From Conexibacter sp. SYSU D00693 (lineage in GTDB: Bacteria > Actinomycetota > Thermoleophilia > Solirubrobacterales > Solirubrobacteraceae), in contig NZ_CP070950.1 of NCBI RefSeq assembly GCF_017084525.1, positions 4,092,001 to 4,156,000 on the forward strand: a stretch of DNA of 64,000 nucleotides, in the 5' to 3' direction. The notes beneath the pieces were generated by a model. It was not told the DNA's origin. It did not search any database and saw only the letters and a program-made list of their open reading frames with translations. Shown one piece after another: positions 10,867-20,600 of this stretch (its first letter is position 1; every line of letters begins with the position of its first letter). Position numbers and translations under genes: made by a program.

Positions 10867-10887
10867 CCGCCCAGCGCACCGACGTCC

Positions 10888-10917
10888 CCGAGGGCCCGCC
10901 GCACGGCGGGCCCTCGG
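10888..10917 (+). terminator. Terminator after the second Ig/RTX gene
   Basis: Perfect 13-bp stem CCGAGGGCCCGCC/GGCGGGCCCTCGG with a GCAC loop, 21 bases after the stop; also faces the leftward gene ending at 10935. Confidence 0.8.
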
Positions 10918-10934
10918 TCGTTCCCGGAGCAGCG

Positions 10935-11378
10935 CTAGCGCCGAGCGCGGTGCAGGCCGAGCAGCTGCAGGTCGGCGAACGCCAGGACGGCAGCGGCCTG
11001 GAGCGCGACGAAGACCGTCCCGAGGCCGGTCGGCGAGCCCCACTGGAACACCGCGAGCGCCGCGGAGTCCACGACCCACAGCAGGTTGACCGCGACGACG
11101 GCGCGCGCCGCGCCGGTCGAGATCCGGCCCGCCGCGGTGCCGGTGCCCACGCGCCACACGGCGGCGGCGAAGGCGACCAGGACGGCGCCGACGGCGGCGA
11201 GGACGGCGGTGGGCAGGCCGAGCGGCTCGTCGAGCGCGGGCGACGCGACGGCGAGGGCGGCGCCCAGGGCGCCGGACGCCGCCGCGTCGAGCTGGAGCGC
11301 CCGGCGCAGCAGGGCGTCGGAGGCGGCGGTGGGGGTGCGCGCCGCGGTCGTGGTGGTCGGGACCTCGATCGTGCTCAT
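10935..11378 (-). CDS. Four-helix integral membrane protein
   Basis: 147 residues with a polar, threonine-rich N-terminus (MSTIEVPTTTTAARTPTA) and four hydrophobic helices (around 35-55, 58-80, 90-110, 118-140). It resembles the SPW/DoxX-size small actinobacterial membrane proteins of unknown function with helix-capping acidic residues (DAAASG, VVDSAALAVF). It is divergent from the XRE regulator at 11467, separated by 88 bases, a layout that often means the regulator controls this gene. No catalytic motif is visible. Confidence 0.65.
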   Translation of the reverse strand: MSTIEVPTTTTAARTPTAASDALLRRALQLDAAASGALGAALAVASPALDEPLGLPTAVLAAVGAVLVAFAAAVWRVGTGTAAGRISTGAARAVVAVNLLWVVDSAALAVFQWGSPTGLGTVFVALQAAAVLAFADLQLLGLHRARR

Positions 11379-11452
11379 GGCCGGCAGCGTGCAGCGGGGG
11401 CGTCGTGGTGTCGATGACCTCCGGGGTCATGGCGGACGTGCGCGGGGGCGAC

Positions 11453-11458
11453 TAGCGT
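11453..11458 (+). promoter_or_regulatory. -10 box for the XRE regulator
   Basis: TAGCGT, 8 bases before ATG 11467; leaderless arrangement. Confidence 0.45.
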
Positions 11459-11466
11459 CGCGGCCC

Positions 11467-12282
11467 ATGAGCGCCACCGCCGCCGCCGTCGCCCAGCCCG
11501 GCCGCCCCCCGGTGGGCCAGCTCCTGCGCGCCTGGCGCGAGCGCCGGCGCCTGAGCCAGATGGACCTGGCGCTCGAGGCCGCGGTCTCCACCCGCCACCT
11601 GAGCTTCGTCGAGACGGGACGGTCCAAGCCGAGCCGCGAGATGGTGCTCCACCTCGCCGAGCACCTCGACCTGCGCCTGCGTGACCGCAACGAGCTGCTG
11701 CTCGCCGCGGGCTACGCGCCCGTCTACGGCGAGGCGGGGCTCGACGCGCCGCAGATGGCCCCGGTCCGCGAGGCCGTGCGCCGCGTGCTCGCCGCGCACG
11801 AGCCGTTCCCCGCGGTGGCCGTCGACCGTGGCTGGGACGTCGTGGAGACCAACGCGAGCGTCGCGATCTTCCTGGAGGGCATCGCGCCCCCGCTCGCCCA
11901 GCCGCCGCTCAACGCGCTGCGCCTGACCCTGCACCCCGACGGCATGGCGCCGCGCATCGCCAACCTCGGCGAGTGGCGCGCGCACCTCCTGGGTCGCCTG
12001 CGCCGCCACGTCGCCCTCACCGCCGACGAGGGGCTGGCCGCGTTGCACGCCGAGCTCGCCGCCTACCCGTGCGACGACCCCGAGCCCGAGGTCGACCTGC
12101 CGGGCCCCGCGGACGTCGCCGTCCCGTTGCGCCTGCGCCACCCGGAGGGCGAGCTCGCCTTCCTCTCGACGGTCTCGGTCTTCGGGACGCCGCTCGACGT
12201 CACCGTCTCCGAGCTGGCGATCGAGTCGTTCTTCCCGCTCGACGAGCACACCGCCGCGGTCCTGCGCGCCGCGGTCGGCTGA
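11467..12282 (+). CDS. XRE-family regulator with MmyB-like ligand domain
   Basis: 271 residues from ATG 11467. The N-terminal helix-turn-helix (about 18-75: LRAWRERRRLSQMDLALEAA, then STRHLSFVETGRSKPSREMV) is a textbook XRE/Cro fold with the S-x-x-T-G-R turn. Residues 90-265 match the MmyB-like transcription regulator ligand-binding domain, a PAS-like fold (FPAVAVDRGWDVVETNAS, and the terminal FFPLDEHTAAVL). Members are thought to bind small hydrophobic ligands such as fatty acids. The adjacent divergent membrane protein is a candidate target. It meets the leftward gene tail to tail with no gap at 12282/12283. Confidence 0.88.
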   Translation: MSATAAAVAQPGRPPVGQLLRAWRERRRLSQMDLALEAAVSTRHLSFVETGRSKPSREMVLHLAEHLDLRLRDRNELLLAAGYAPVYGEAGLDAPQMAPVREAVRRVLAAHEPFPAVAVDRGWDVVETNASVAIFLEGIAPPLAQPPLNALRLTLHPDGMAPRIANLGEWRAHLLGRLRRHVALTADEGLAALHAELAAYPCDDPEPEVDLPGPADVAVPLRLRHPEGELAFLSTVSVFGTPLDVTVSELAIESFFPLDEHTAAVLRAAVG

Positions 12283-13125
12283 TCAGGCCACGGCGAAGCC
12301 GGGGCCGGGCTGCGGCCCGGTGAGGCGCACGGCGGCGCTGCGCATCGCGCGGCGCAGGATCGCCGGCCCCTCGCGACGGGCACAGCGCGAGGGCGTGGCC
12401 GCGGCGGCGTCGATGAGGACCCGGACCACCACCCACGGCCGGGTGCCCGGAAGCGCCTTGGGCGCCCGGAGGACCCGCACGGCGCGGGTCGCGGTCCGCA
12501 CCTCGCGCGGGCGCGCGCGGGACGCCGTGGCGTCGACGCCGACGGTCATCGCGCAGCCCTGCACGCGACCGCGGAACGTCCCGACCGCGGGCGTGCCGGC
12601 CATCGCGCCGTGGACCTGGTCGAACGCGTCGGGCAGGTCCACCGCCACCGCCGCCCGCCTGCTGATGCCCGGCCCGACGTCCGGGAGGCGCAGCCCGCCG
12701 TCGAAGTCCGGCGCCACGCGGACGGGCGACTCGACGGTGCGGCGCAGGACCGCCGGTCGGCCGGCCATCGTCGCGGTCAGCGTGACGCGCAGGCGCACGG
12801 CGGCGCGCAGCGTCCGGGCCCCGTCCTGCACCGCGCGCCGGTGGGCGGCGCGAAAGCGGATGACGAGGTCCGGCCGGGCCTCGACGGTGTGCCGTGTCGC
12901 GGCGGTCGTGCCGGCCCGCACGCGGCCGTCGACGAGGAGCTCGGCGACCGCCTCGACCCGTCCCTCGCCCGGCAGCTGCACCGCGAGCCGGACCTCGGGC
13001 GACAGGCGGGGGACCTGCGGGAAGCTCGCCCCCAGCGCCGCCTCATCGGCGGGCGACTGCCCCTGTGCCGCGACGGCGAGCAGCGCCAGCGCCACCATGA
13101 CGATGCCGGTGAGGCGCGCGAGCAC
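12283..13125 (-). CDS. Secreted hypothetical protein
   Basis: 280 residues, GTG start at 13125. It has an N-terminal signal peptide (MLARLTGIVMVALALLAVAA, cleavage before QGQSPADE). The mature part is arginine-rich with beta-strand-like alternation and repeated xxVRLRVTL or RTATRAVRVLR stretches; two cysteines occur (GCAMTV, SRCARRE). No family is recognised. It is directly downstream of the SDR gene (4-base gap) and could be co-transcribed with it. Out-of-frame readings overlap heavily here because of the composition, but this frame has a signal peptide and the expected third-position GC, so it is taken as real. Confidence 0.6.
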   Translation of the reverse strand: MLARLTGIVMVALALLAVAAQGQSPADEAALGASFPQVPRLSPEVRLAVQLPGEGRVEAVAELLVDGRVRAGTTAATRHTVEARPDLVIRFRAAHRRAVQDGARTLRAAVRLRVTLTATMAGRPAVLRRTVESPVRVAPDFDGGLRLPDVGPGISRRAAVAVDLPDAFDQVHGAMAGTPAVGTFRGRVQGCAMTVGVDATASRARPREVRTATRAVRVLRAPKALPGTRPWVVVRVLIDAAAATPSRCARREGPAILRRAMRSAAVRLTGPQPGPGFAVA

Positions 13126-13129
13126 GGGG

Positions 13130-13960
13130 CTAGTCTGCCGGAGGCGCGCCGGGCCCGAGCGCGCGGTGCTCGTAGCTGCGCCGGGCCGCCGGGTCGCCCT
13201 GGGCGAGCTGGTCGGGCACGACGGCGCGGTGCAGGGCGTCGGCGGCGGCGCGGGGGAGGACGGCGCGGAGCTTCGTGAGCACGCCCACCGCCGGCGGCAC
13301 GTGGACCTCGAAGCGCGGCTTGTCCAGGACGCCGTGCACGGCCTTGGCGACCGCCTCGGGCGTGAGGCGCCGGGCGGCGGGGCCGGAGCTCGTGCCGGCG
13401 GCCAGCGCGGTCTCGACGACGCCGGGCATGACGACGCTGACCTCGACGCCGCTGCCGCGCAGCTCCTCGCGCACCGCCGAGCAGTAGCCGAGGACCGCGT
13501 GCTTGGTGGCGGCGTACGTCGCCTCGCCGGGCGGCGTGACCTTCGACGCGGCCGAGGCCATCGCGATGAGGTGGCCGTGGCCGCGCGAGAGCATCCGCGG
13601 CGCCGCGACCTTCATCCCCAGCAGGACGCCGTGGAGGTTCACGTCGACCTGGCGGCGGGCGACCTCGTCGGGCTCGTCCTCGAAGCGCCCGACCCACATG
13701 ACGCCAGCGTTGGCGACGAGGACGTCGACCGGGCCGAGGCGCTCGTCCACCGCGTCGAGGAAGGCGACGTAGGACGCGCGCGACGTGACGTCGAGCTCGA
13801 GGCCCAGCGCGTCACGACCCGCGTCGGCCGCCGCCTGCCGGGCGAGCTCGCCGTCGAGGTCGCCCACCGCGACCCGGTGTCCCGCGCGCGCGAGGCGCAG
13901 CGCGATCGCGGCGCCGATGCCCCGGCCACCGCCGGTGACGGCGACGACCCGTCCCGCCAT
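13130..13960 (-). CDS. Short-chain dehydrogenase/reductase
   Basis: 276 residues from ATG 13960 (MAGRVVAVTGG). The classical SDR motifs are intact: nucleotide loop GGGRGIG at 10-16, the DVT/D acidic residue in ELDVTS near 57, NAG at 84-86, and the catalytic Ser136, Tyr149 and Lys153 (YAATK). The Asp-rich GDLDGE after strand 2 suggests NAD rather than NADP preference. After residue 195 comes the SDR substrate loop, and the tail resembles long-chain alcohol/ketone SDRs. Substrate is unknown. It lies between a lipoprotein gene (upstream, 13-base gap) and a secreted protein, all leftward, so a three-gene operon is likely. Confidence 0.9.
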   Translation of the reverse strand: MAGRVVAVTGGGRGIGAAIALRLARAGHRVAVGDLDGELARQAAADAGRDALGLELDVTSRASYVAFLDAVDERLGPVDVLVANAGVMWVGRFEDEPDEVARRQVDVNLHGVLLGMKVAAPRMLSRGHGHLIAMASAASKVTPPGEATYAATKHAVLGYCSAVREELRGSGVEVSVVMPGVVETALAAGTSSGPAARRLTPEAVAKAVHGVLDKPRFEVHVPPAVGVLTKLRAVLPRAAADALHRAVVPDQLAQGDPAARRSYEHRALGPGAPPAD

Positions 13961-13973
13961 CTGCGGCTCCGGC

Positions 13974-14573
13974 CTACTCGCCGTCGACGGACCCGCGGAC
14001 GACCTCGCCGGTCTCCGGGTCCACGCGCGAGGCGGGCGGCTCGTCGGCGACCTGCACCGTGAAGGCGCCGGACGGCTCACGCCCGCCGGCGTCCTCGGCG
14101 CGCGCCTTGCCGTCCAGGCCGGCGGCGACCTTCCACGAGACCTTGTGCGTGCCGGCGCGCACGGGCGTCAGCCGCCAGCGGAACGTCTTGGTCTGGCCCG
14201 CCTCGACGCGGCCGAGCGCCCAGGTGCCGGTGTAGGCGGTCACGCCGCCCCGCGGGCCCTGGTCGACGATCCACACCGGCCGCTCGGGGTCGGCGAGGTC
14301 GGGCTGCTTAGAGCGGTCCGAGAGGCCGTCGACCGTCACGGCGACGTTCGGCAGCGCCTCCTGGCCCGTGTTGCGCACGGCGATCTGCAGCTCCTCGCCG
14401 CGCGCCAGCGCCTGACGCTCGGCGAACTCCGCATCGACGCTGACGGGGAACGTGCCGCGCGGCTCGTCCTCGTCCTGGCGCTCGCCGCCACCGCAGCCGG
14501 CGGCCGCGAGGGCTGCCCCCGCGACCAGTGCGCACGCGCCCGCGCGCGCAGTCCACGTCCTCGCCCGCTCCAT
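13974..14573 (-). CDS. Lipoprotein with a DUF11-like/CARDB-type beta domain
   Basis: 199 residues from ATG 14573. The signal peptide ends in a lipobox with the lipidated cysteine at 27 (LAAAGCGGG). The mature protein has an acidic start, then an Ig-like beta domain with the pattern RNTGQEALPNVAVTVDGLS and WRLTPVRAGTHKVSWKVAAG, as in CARDB or NEW3-type extracellular domains. It would be attached to the outer face of the membrane. A TACGTT -10-like box sits 9 bases upstream. It is divergent from the MlaE permease operon and heads the SDR-containing leftward unit. Specific role unknown. Confidence 0.7.
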   Translation of the reverse strand: MERARTWTARAGACALVAGAALAAAGCGGGERQDEDEPRGTFPVSVDAEFAERQALARGEELQIAVRNTGQEALPNVAVTVDGLSDRSKQPDLADPERPVWIVDQGPRGGVTAYTGTWALGRVEAGQTKTFRWRLTPVRAGTHKVSWKVAAGLDGKARAEDAGGREPSGAFTVQVADEPPASRVDPETGEVVRGSVDGE

Positions 14574-14636
14574 CCTGGCGGCGAACGTACCAGACCACCT
14601 TCCGGCGGACCGCGGGTTGAGCTGGGATGTTCCAGC

Positions 14637-14666
14637 TTGCTCGCCGTCTTCGCGTATGCGTAGACT
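14637..14666 (+). promoter_or_regulatory. SigA-type promoter of the MlaE-Mkl-RND operon
   Basis: TTGCTC (14637-14642), 18-base spacer, TAGACT (14661-14666). The first gene starts at GTG 14727, so the mRNA would have a leader of about 55 bases with GAGGAGAGAG as ribosome site. Confidence 0.55.
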
Positions 14667-14726
14667 CGCCGCCGTCGGTCTCCGTGCAGGGAGCGCGCGG
14701 GCCGAGGGTCGAGGAGAGAGAGCCAA

Positions 14727-15533
14727 GTGGTCCGCAGCGTCGCCGATCGGGCATTCCTGCCCACCAAGAACGTCCTCGAAGAGGTCGGCGACATGATGAT
14801 CCTGACGGGGAAGACCATCGTGTCGGCCCTGCGGCCGCCGTACCCGTACGGCGGGGAGTTCGTCTCGCAGTTCCTCTTCGCGCTGCGGCTCTGCTGGTTC
14901 CCGCTGCTCGTCTCGACCGTCGCCTTCGGCTACGGCGCGCCCGGCCTGCAGGCCGCGAACTTCCTCGTGCTCTTCGGCGCGCTGGACCGCCTGGGCGGCT
15001 TCTTCGTCCTCGCCTCGATCCGCGAGTTCGCGCCGTTCGTGACGGCGATCATCATGGCCGGCGTCGCCGGCACCGCCATCACCGCGGACCTCGGCGCGCG
15101 CAAGATCCGCGAGGAGCTGGACGCGCTGCAGGTGCTCGGCGTCGACCCGGTCAAGAACCTCGTCGTGCCGCGCTTCCTCGCGCTCATGCTCCTGACCGGG
15201 CTCTTCGACATCTACGCGCTGATCTTCGGCATCTTCGGCGGCGTCCTCGCGACGCTCGTCAACGGCGCGCCGCTCGGCCCGTTCTGGGCCACGTTCTTCA
15301 CGAACGCCTCGACGACGGACCTCTGGGGGTCGGTCCTCAAGTGCACCTTGTTCGGCGCGATCATCGCGATCGTCTGCTGCTACAAGGGCATGACCGCCTC
15401 GGGCGGCGCCGAGGGCGTCGGCCGGGCCGTCAACCAGGCGGTCGTCATCGCGTTCCTCGGCGTCTTCGCGTTCAACTACGTGTTCACGCAGACGCTGCTG
15501 GCCACCCACCCCGAGATCACGGTGATCCGCTGA
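14727..15533 (+). CDS. MlaE/YrbE-family lipid ABC transporter permease, first subunit
   Basis: 268 residues from GTG 14727. MlaE/YrbE family permease, with five hydrophobic segments, the family signature around 100-150 (REFAPFVTAIIMAGVAGTAI, then ADLGARKIREELDALQVLGV) and the C-terminal CCYKGMTASGGAEGVGRAVN. Such permeases form the membrane core of Mce/Mla lipid transporters, with an ATPase of the MlaF/Mkl type and usually MCE-domain proteins that carry the lipid. The second permease and the ATPase follow, but no MCE gene is in the window. Lipid or sterol transport is therefore a family-level inference. Confidence 0.92.
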   Translation: MVRSVADRAFLPTKNVLEEVGDMMILTGKTIVSALRPPYPYGGEFVSQFLFALRLCWFPLLVSTVAFGYGAPGLQAANFLVLFGALDRLGGFFVLASIREFAPFVTAIIMAGVAGTAITADLGARKIREELDALQVLGVDPVKNLVVPRFLALMLLTGLFDIYALIFGIFGGVLATLVNGAPLGPFWATFFTNASTTDLWGSVLKCTLFGAIIAIVCCYKGMTASGGAEGVGRAVNQAVVIAFLGVFAFNYVFTQTLLATHPEITVIR

Positions 15534-15564
15534 TGGCGGGCACGCCCCACGGGAGGACCCGCTA

Positions 15565-16365
15565 GTGGGCGCCTCCTGGCTCGCGGTCCCGCGTGAGTGG
15601 ATCGCCTCGCTCGGCGAGATCTCGAAGTTCGCCGCGCGCGTCGCGGGCGCCGTCTACGGCCTGCGCGTCTTCCGCTTCTTCGGCGAGGCGCTGCGCCAGT
15701 GCGGGATCCTGATCCTCTCCTCGACGATCGTCATCTGGGGCCTGGTGTTCATCATCGGCCTCCAGTGCGGCATCGAGGGCGCGTACTTCTCGCGCGCGGT
15801 CGGCGCGCCGGCCAACGCCGGCGTCTTCGCCGCCTGGTGCGACCTGCGCGAGCTGGTGCCCTACGCCTTCGGCTACATGATGGCCGCGAAGGTCGGCACC
15901 GGCATCGTGGCCGAGCTCGGCTCCATGCGCATCTCGGACGAGATCGACGCGCTGGAGGTCATGGGCATCAACTCCATGATCTTCCTCTGCGCCACCCGCC
16001 TGCTGGCGTCGTGGCTCGTGCTGCCGTTCATGTACATCGCCGCCGTCGGCGCCGGCTTCCTGGCGAGCTACCTCGCCGTGGTCGAGCAGATCGGCGAGGT
16101 GTCATCCGGTGGCTACTTCCTGATCTTCTGGATGTTCCAGAACCCGCCAGACCTGCTCTACAGCCTCATCAAGGGCATGGTCATGGCCACCTTCATCGTG
16201 CTCGTCGGCTGCTACTACGGCTACAACGCCAGCGGTGGTCCGGTCGGCGTGGGCACGGCGACGGCGAAGTCGATGGTCCTCAACATCGTGCTCGTGCACC
16301 TCATCGGGATGCTCGGCACGCAGGTCTTCTGGGGCGCGAACCCACGCGCACCGATCGGAGGGTAA
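15565..16365 (+). CDS. MlaE/YrbE-family lipid ABC transporter permease, second subunit
   Basis: 266 residues from GTG 15565, 31 bases after the first permease. It has the same fold and signatures (RELVPYAFGYMMAAKVGTGI, SMRISDEIDALEVMGINS, YYGYNASGGPVGVGTATAKS) but differs clearly from the first subunit, as in actinobacterial YrbEA/YrbEB pairs that form a heterodimer. Two unusual cysteines occur in the first helix region (LQCGIE, AWCDLRE). The ATPase gene starts 7 bases after its stop, so the three are one operon. Confidence 0.92.
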   Translation: MGASWLAVPREWIASLGEISKFAARVAGAVYGLRVFRFFGEALRQCGILILSSTIVIWGLVFIIGLQCGIEGAYFSRAVGAPANAGVFAAWCDLRELVPYAFGYMMAAKVGTGIVAELGSMRISDEIDALEVMGINSMIFLCATRLLASWLVLPFMYIAAVGAGFLASYLAVVEQIGEVSSGGYFLIFWMFQNPPDLLYSLIKGMVMATFIVLVGCYYGYNASGGPVGVGTATAKSMVLNIVLVHLIGMLGTQVFWGANPRAPIGG

Positions 16366-16372
16366 GTACGAG

Positions 16373-17566
16373 ATGCCGCGGATCCCGCGTAGGAGCAAGG
16401 ACGAGGACGAGCGCGAGCCCGAGGGCCGCGAGGACTACGTCGACGGCGACGCGGTCGCCGACGACGAGGTCCCGACGGGCGCTGACGAGGCGGTCACCGC
16501 CGAGCAGCACGCCGTCGCCGACGACCCCGTCGAGGCGCCGGCCGCCGAGGAGCGCACCGAGGTGCGCCGCTCGACGTGGGACGAGCCCGACGAGGGCGAC
16601 GCCGTCCCGTTCGCCGACGAGGACGAGCAGCCCACGCGCGTCCAGGAGCCCGTCGCCGCGGGCGCCCGCGACGCCGACGGCCGCGGCAAGGCCGACCGCG
16701 TCCGCGTCGTGCAGGAGAACCCGGGGGCCGACGACGACGAGTACCGGTGGCACACCGGCCTCGTCCGCCCGACCGGCATGCCGGATGCGGTCGAGTTCGT
16801 CGACGTGCACAAGGCGTTCGGGCGCAACAAGATCCTGCGCGGCCTGAACATGGGCCTGCCCGAGGGCAAGATCTCGATGATCCTGGGGCCGTCGGGCACG
16901 GGCAAGTCGGTGTGCATCAAGCACATGGTCGGCCTGCTGTACCCCGACGAGGGCGACATCCTCGTCCACGGTGAGTCGGTGCCGAACATGGTCGACGACG
17001 ACCTGTTCGAGATGCGCAAGAAGTTCGGGGTCCTGTTCCAGGACGGTGCGCTGTTCGGGTCGATGAACCTGCTGGACAACGTCGCGTTCCCGCTGCGCCA
17101 GCACACCGACAAGGGCGAGGAGGAGATCCTCTCGATCGTCCGCCGGCGCCTGGAGGAGGTCGGCCTGGGCCACTCCGAGGACAAGTTCCCCAACGAGCTG
17201 TCGGGCGGCATGCGCAAGCGCGCCGGCTTCGCCCGCGCGCTGGTGCTCGAGCCCGACATCGTCCTCTTCGACGAGCCCGACTCCGGCCTGGACCCGGTGC
17301 GCACGGCGCTGCTGGGCGAGCTGATCCAGGAGATCCACGAGGACGTGATGGGCGACGCCGAGGAGCAGGGCAAGCCCCACCTCCCCGCGTTCTGCCTGAT
17401 CACCCACGACATCATGACCGCGCGCCGCGTGGCCGAGCACATCTCGGTGCTGTGGAAGGGCCGCATCGTGGAGTCGGGGCCGGCGGAGGAGCTCTTCAAC
17501 TCCGACAACGCCTTCGTGCGGCAGTTCCTGTCGGGCGAGTCGCAGGGCCCGCTGGGCATGGAGTAG
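16373..17566 (+). CDS. Mkl/MlaF-type ATPase with a long acidic N-terminal extension
   Basis: 397 residues from ATG 16373. Residues 1-135 are an extremely acidic, disordered-looking extension (Asp/Glu-rich, with AVADDEV and TRVQEPVAAG). The ABC domain follows from about 138: Walker A GPSGTGKS near 172, signature LSGGM near 276, Walker B IVLFDEPDSGLDP near 296 and the H-loop ITHD. The closest known families are MlaF and mycobacterial Mkl (MceG), which energise MlaE-type permeases. The acidic extension is not part of the usual fold and may dock partners or keep the protein soluble. It is the third gene of the lipid-transport operon. Confidence 0.93.
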   Translation: MPRIPRRSKDEDEREPEGREDYVDGDAVADDEVPTGADEAVTAEQHAVADDPVEAPAAEERTEVRRSTWDEPDEGDAVPFADEDEQPTRVQEPVAAGARDADGRGKADRVRVVQENPGADDDEYRWHTGLVRPTGMPDAVEFVDVHKAFGRNKILRGLNMGLPEGKISMILGPSGTGKSVCIKHMVGLLYPDEGDILVHGESVPNMVDDDLFEMRKKFGVLFQDGALFGSMNLLDNVAFPLRQHTDKGEEEILSIVRRRLEEVGLGHSEDKFPNELSGGMRKRAGFARALVLEPDIVLFDEPDSGLDPVRTALLGELIQEIHEDVMGDAEEQGKPHLPAFCLITHDIMTARRVAEHISVLWKGRIVESGPAEELFNSDNAFVRQFLSGESQGPLGME

Positions 17567-17611
17567 GCGGCGCAGCGCGCCGCTGCGCGGCGCTACCGTC
17601 GCCGCCACCAC

Positions 17612-20600
17612 GTGAAGGGCCTCGAACGCATCCTCACCGCCGTGATGGGGGCGGCGGCGCGCCGTCCCCTGGCCGTCGGCCTCGCCGTCGGCCTGCTCGC
17701 CGCGGCGGGCGCCGCGCTGGCGCTGCTGCGCCTCGAGCCGTCGGCCGCCACCGAGCAGTTCGTGGGCAGGGGCACCGAGAGCGCCCAAGCCACCGAGCGC
17801 CACCGCCAGGCCTTCGGCGAGGACGCCGTCTTCCTCCTGGTCAAGGGCGACCTGACGAAGCTCGTCCTCACCGACGACCTCCAGCGGCTGCTGCGCCTCG
17901 AGGGGTGCATCGCCGGCAACAAGCCCGACACGGTCAAGGACGAGACGCTCCCGGGCGGCGCGAACGGGCCGTGCGCGCAGTTCGCGCGCACGAAGCCGGC
18001 GAAGGTCGTCTTCGGGCCGGGGACGTTCCTCAACCAGTCCGTCGAGCAGATCACGACGCAGTTCACGGCGCGCACGCAGCAGGCCCAGCAGCAGGCGCAG
18101 GCCGCGGGGCAGGCCGCCTACGACCAGGCGCGCAAGCAGGGCCGCTCGACCGCCGAGGCGCGCCGCATCCAGCAGCAGGCCTCCGAGGCGGTGCAGGGCC
18201 AGTTCTTCCAGCAGCTCCTGCAGCTCGGCGTCCGCTACGGCATCACCGGCGTGCCGCGGCTCAACGACCCGCAGTTCGTCTCCCAGCTCGTCTTCGACGC
18301 GACCAAGCCGGCAGGGACGCCGAAGGCGCGCTTCGCCTACCTCTTCCCGAACCGGGACTCGGCGATGGTGCAGGTGCGGATGAAGCCGGGGCTCACCGAG
18401 GCCCAGCGCACGCACGCCATCGAGCAGGTCCGCGCCGCCGCGCGGCTGCCCGACTTCCAGCCGCGCAACGGCGGGCGCTACGTCGTCACCGGCGCGCCCG
18501 TCGTCGTCGCCGACCTGACGGGGTCCATCAGCTCGTCGATCTTGGTCCTGCTGCTCGTCGCCGTCGGCGTCATGGCGCTCACGCTCTCGCTCGTCTTCAA
18601 GGCGCGCCTGCGGCTGCTGCCGCTCGGCGTGGCGCTCGCCGCGACGGCGCTGACCTTCGGCGGCCTGTCGCTCGTCGGCGCGTCGCTGACGATGGCGTCG
18701 ATCGGCGTGCTGCCCGTGCTGATCGGCCTCGCGGTCGACTACGCGATCCAGCTGCAGTCGCGCATCCAGGAGCGGCGGGTGGGGTCCGTGCGCCGCGCGG
18801 TGGACCAGACCGCGCGCGACGGCGCGCCGACCGTCGCCGTCGCGGCGGCCGCCACGGGCGCCGGCTTCCTCGTGATGCTGCTGTCCCCGGTGCCGATGGT
18901 CCGCGGCTTCGGCCTGCTGCTCGTCGCCGGCATCGCGCTGGCCTTCGTCTGCGCGCTGAGCCTCGGCGTCGCGGTCCTGGCCGGTGCGCTCGAGGGCTGG
19001 GGCACGCGCCGGCGGCGGCGTGTGCCGCGCCCGCTGCGCGACGCCGGCGCCATCGCGCGCGACGCCGCGCGCGACGCCGGCCAGATCGTCCGCGGCTCGC
19101 GGCCCGGCCGCGCCGTGGCGCGCGGGCTCACGCGGCACGGCGAGCTCGAGGCGGCGCCGGCGATGGGGCCCGACGCGACCCGGACGCTGCCGCGCCGCTC
19201 GCTCGCGGCGGTGCTCGACGCGCTGCCGCTGGCCGCCGTCGCCTGGGCCCTGGCCGGGCCCGCGGGCTGGTCGGTGTTCGCCACCGTCGTCGCCGTCCTC
19301 GCGGCCGCCGCCCTGCTGCACGGCGTGCTGGCCGGTGGCTGGGGCTGGACGCCCGGCAAGCTCCTGCTCGGGCTGCGCCTGGTCGACCGCCGCGGCCGGC
19401 CGCCCGGCATCGCCGCCGCCCTGGTGCGTGGCCTGACCGCGCCGGCGGACGCCGTCGCCGGCCTGCGCGCCGCACACCGCTCGCCGTGGCGCCAGCGGCT
19501 GGGGGACCAGGTCGCGGGGACCCTCGTCGTGCGTCGCACCCGCCTCGCGCCGGCCACGGGCGCCGCGGGCGCGCCGCCGCGCCCGTGGGCGCTGCTCACG
19601 GGCGGCGGGCTCACCGCCCTGGCGCCGACGTCGCGGCCGCGGCTCGTCCTCGGCGTCGCCGCGGCGGTCGCCGTGCTCGGCTGGGGCCTGGACACCCAGC
19701 AGCGGGTGGAGAGCGACATCCTCAAGCTCGTCCCGCAGGACCTCCCGGCCCTCGGCGACCTCGTCGACCTCCAGGACTCGACCGGCGTGGGCGGCGAGGT
19801 CGACGTCGTGGTGCGCTCGGACCGGCTGACCGAGCCCGAGACGGTGCGGTGGATGGTCAGCTACCAGGACCGGCTGCTCAAGCGCTTCGGCTACAGCGCC
19901 GAGCGCGGGTGCGGGCGCGCGGAGGTCTGCCCGGCGTTCTCGCTGCCGGACCTCTTCCGCGACGAGAGCGCCTCCTCCTCCAAGGAGGCGATCGAGGAGC
20001 TCCTCGACCTCGTCCCGGCGTACTTCTCCCAGGGCGTCATCACGCAGGACCGCAGGACCGCGACGCTCGCCTTCGGCATCAAGCTCATGCCGCTCGAGCG
20101 CCAGAAGGAGGTCATCGACGCGATGCGCGACGGCCTCGACGACCCCCCGGACGGCGTGACCGCGGAGGTGGCCGGGCTCAACGTCCTGGCCGCGGACGCC
20201 AACGACGCGATCGCCTCGCCGTGGTGGCGGGCTCTGAGCCTCGTCGTCGGGCTGCTGGCGGTCCTCGCCGTGCTGCTGGCCGCCTTCCGCGACCGCCGTC
20301 GCGCGCTGGTGCCGCTCGTGCCGATCGCCCTGGCGACGGGCTGGTCGGGGCTCGTGCTGTTCGCGCTGCGGGTGGAGCTCAACCCGATGTCGGTGACGAT
20401 GGGCGCGCTGGTCATCGCGATCTCGACCGAGTTCAGCGTCCTGCTCAGCGAGCGCTACCGCCGCGAGCGCCTGGACGGCCGGCCCGCGCGCGAGGCGCTC
20501 GAGCGCACGTACCGCTCGACCGGCGCCGCGGTGCTGGCCTCCGGCGCGACGGCCGTCGCCGGCTTCGCCGTCCTCGTGGCCAGCGACATCACGATGCTGC

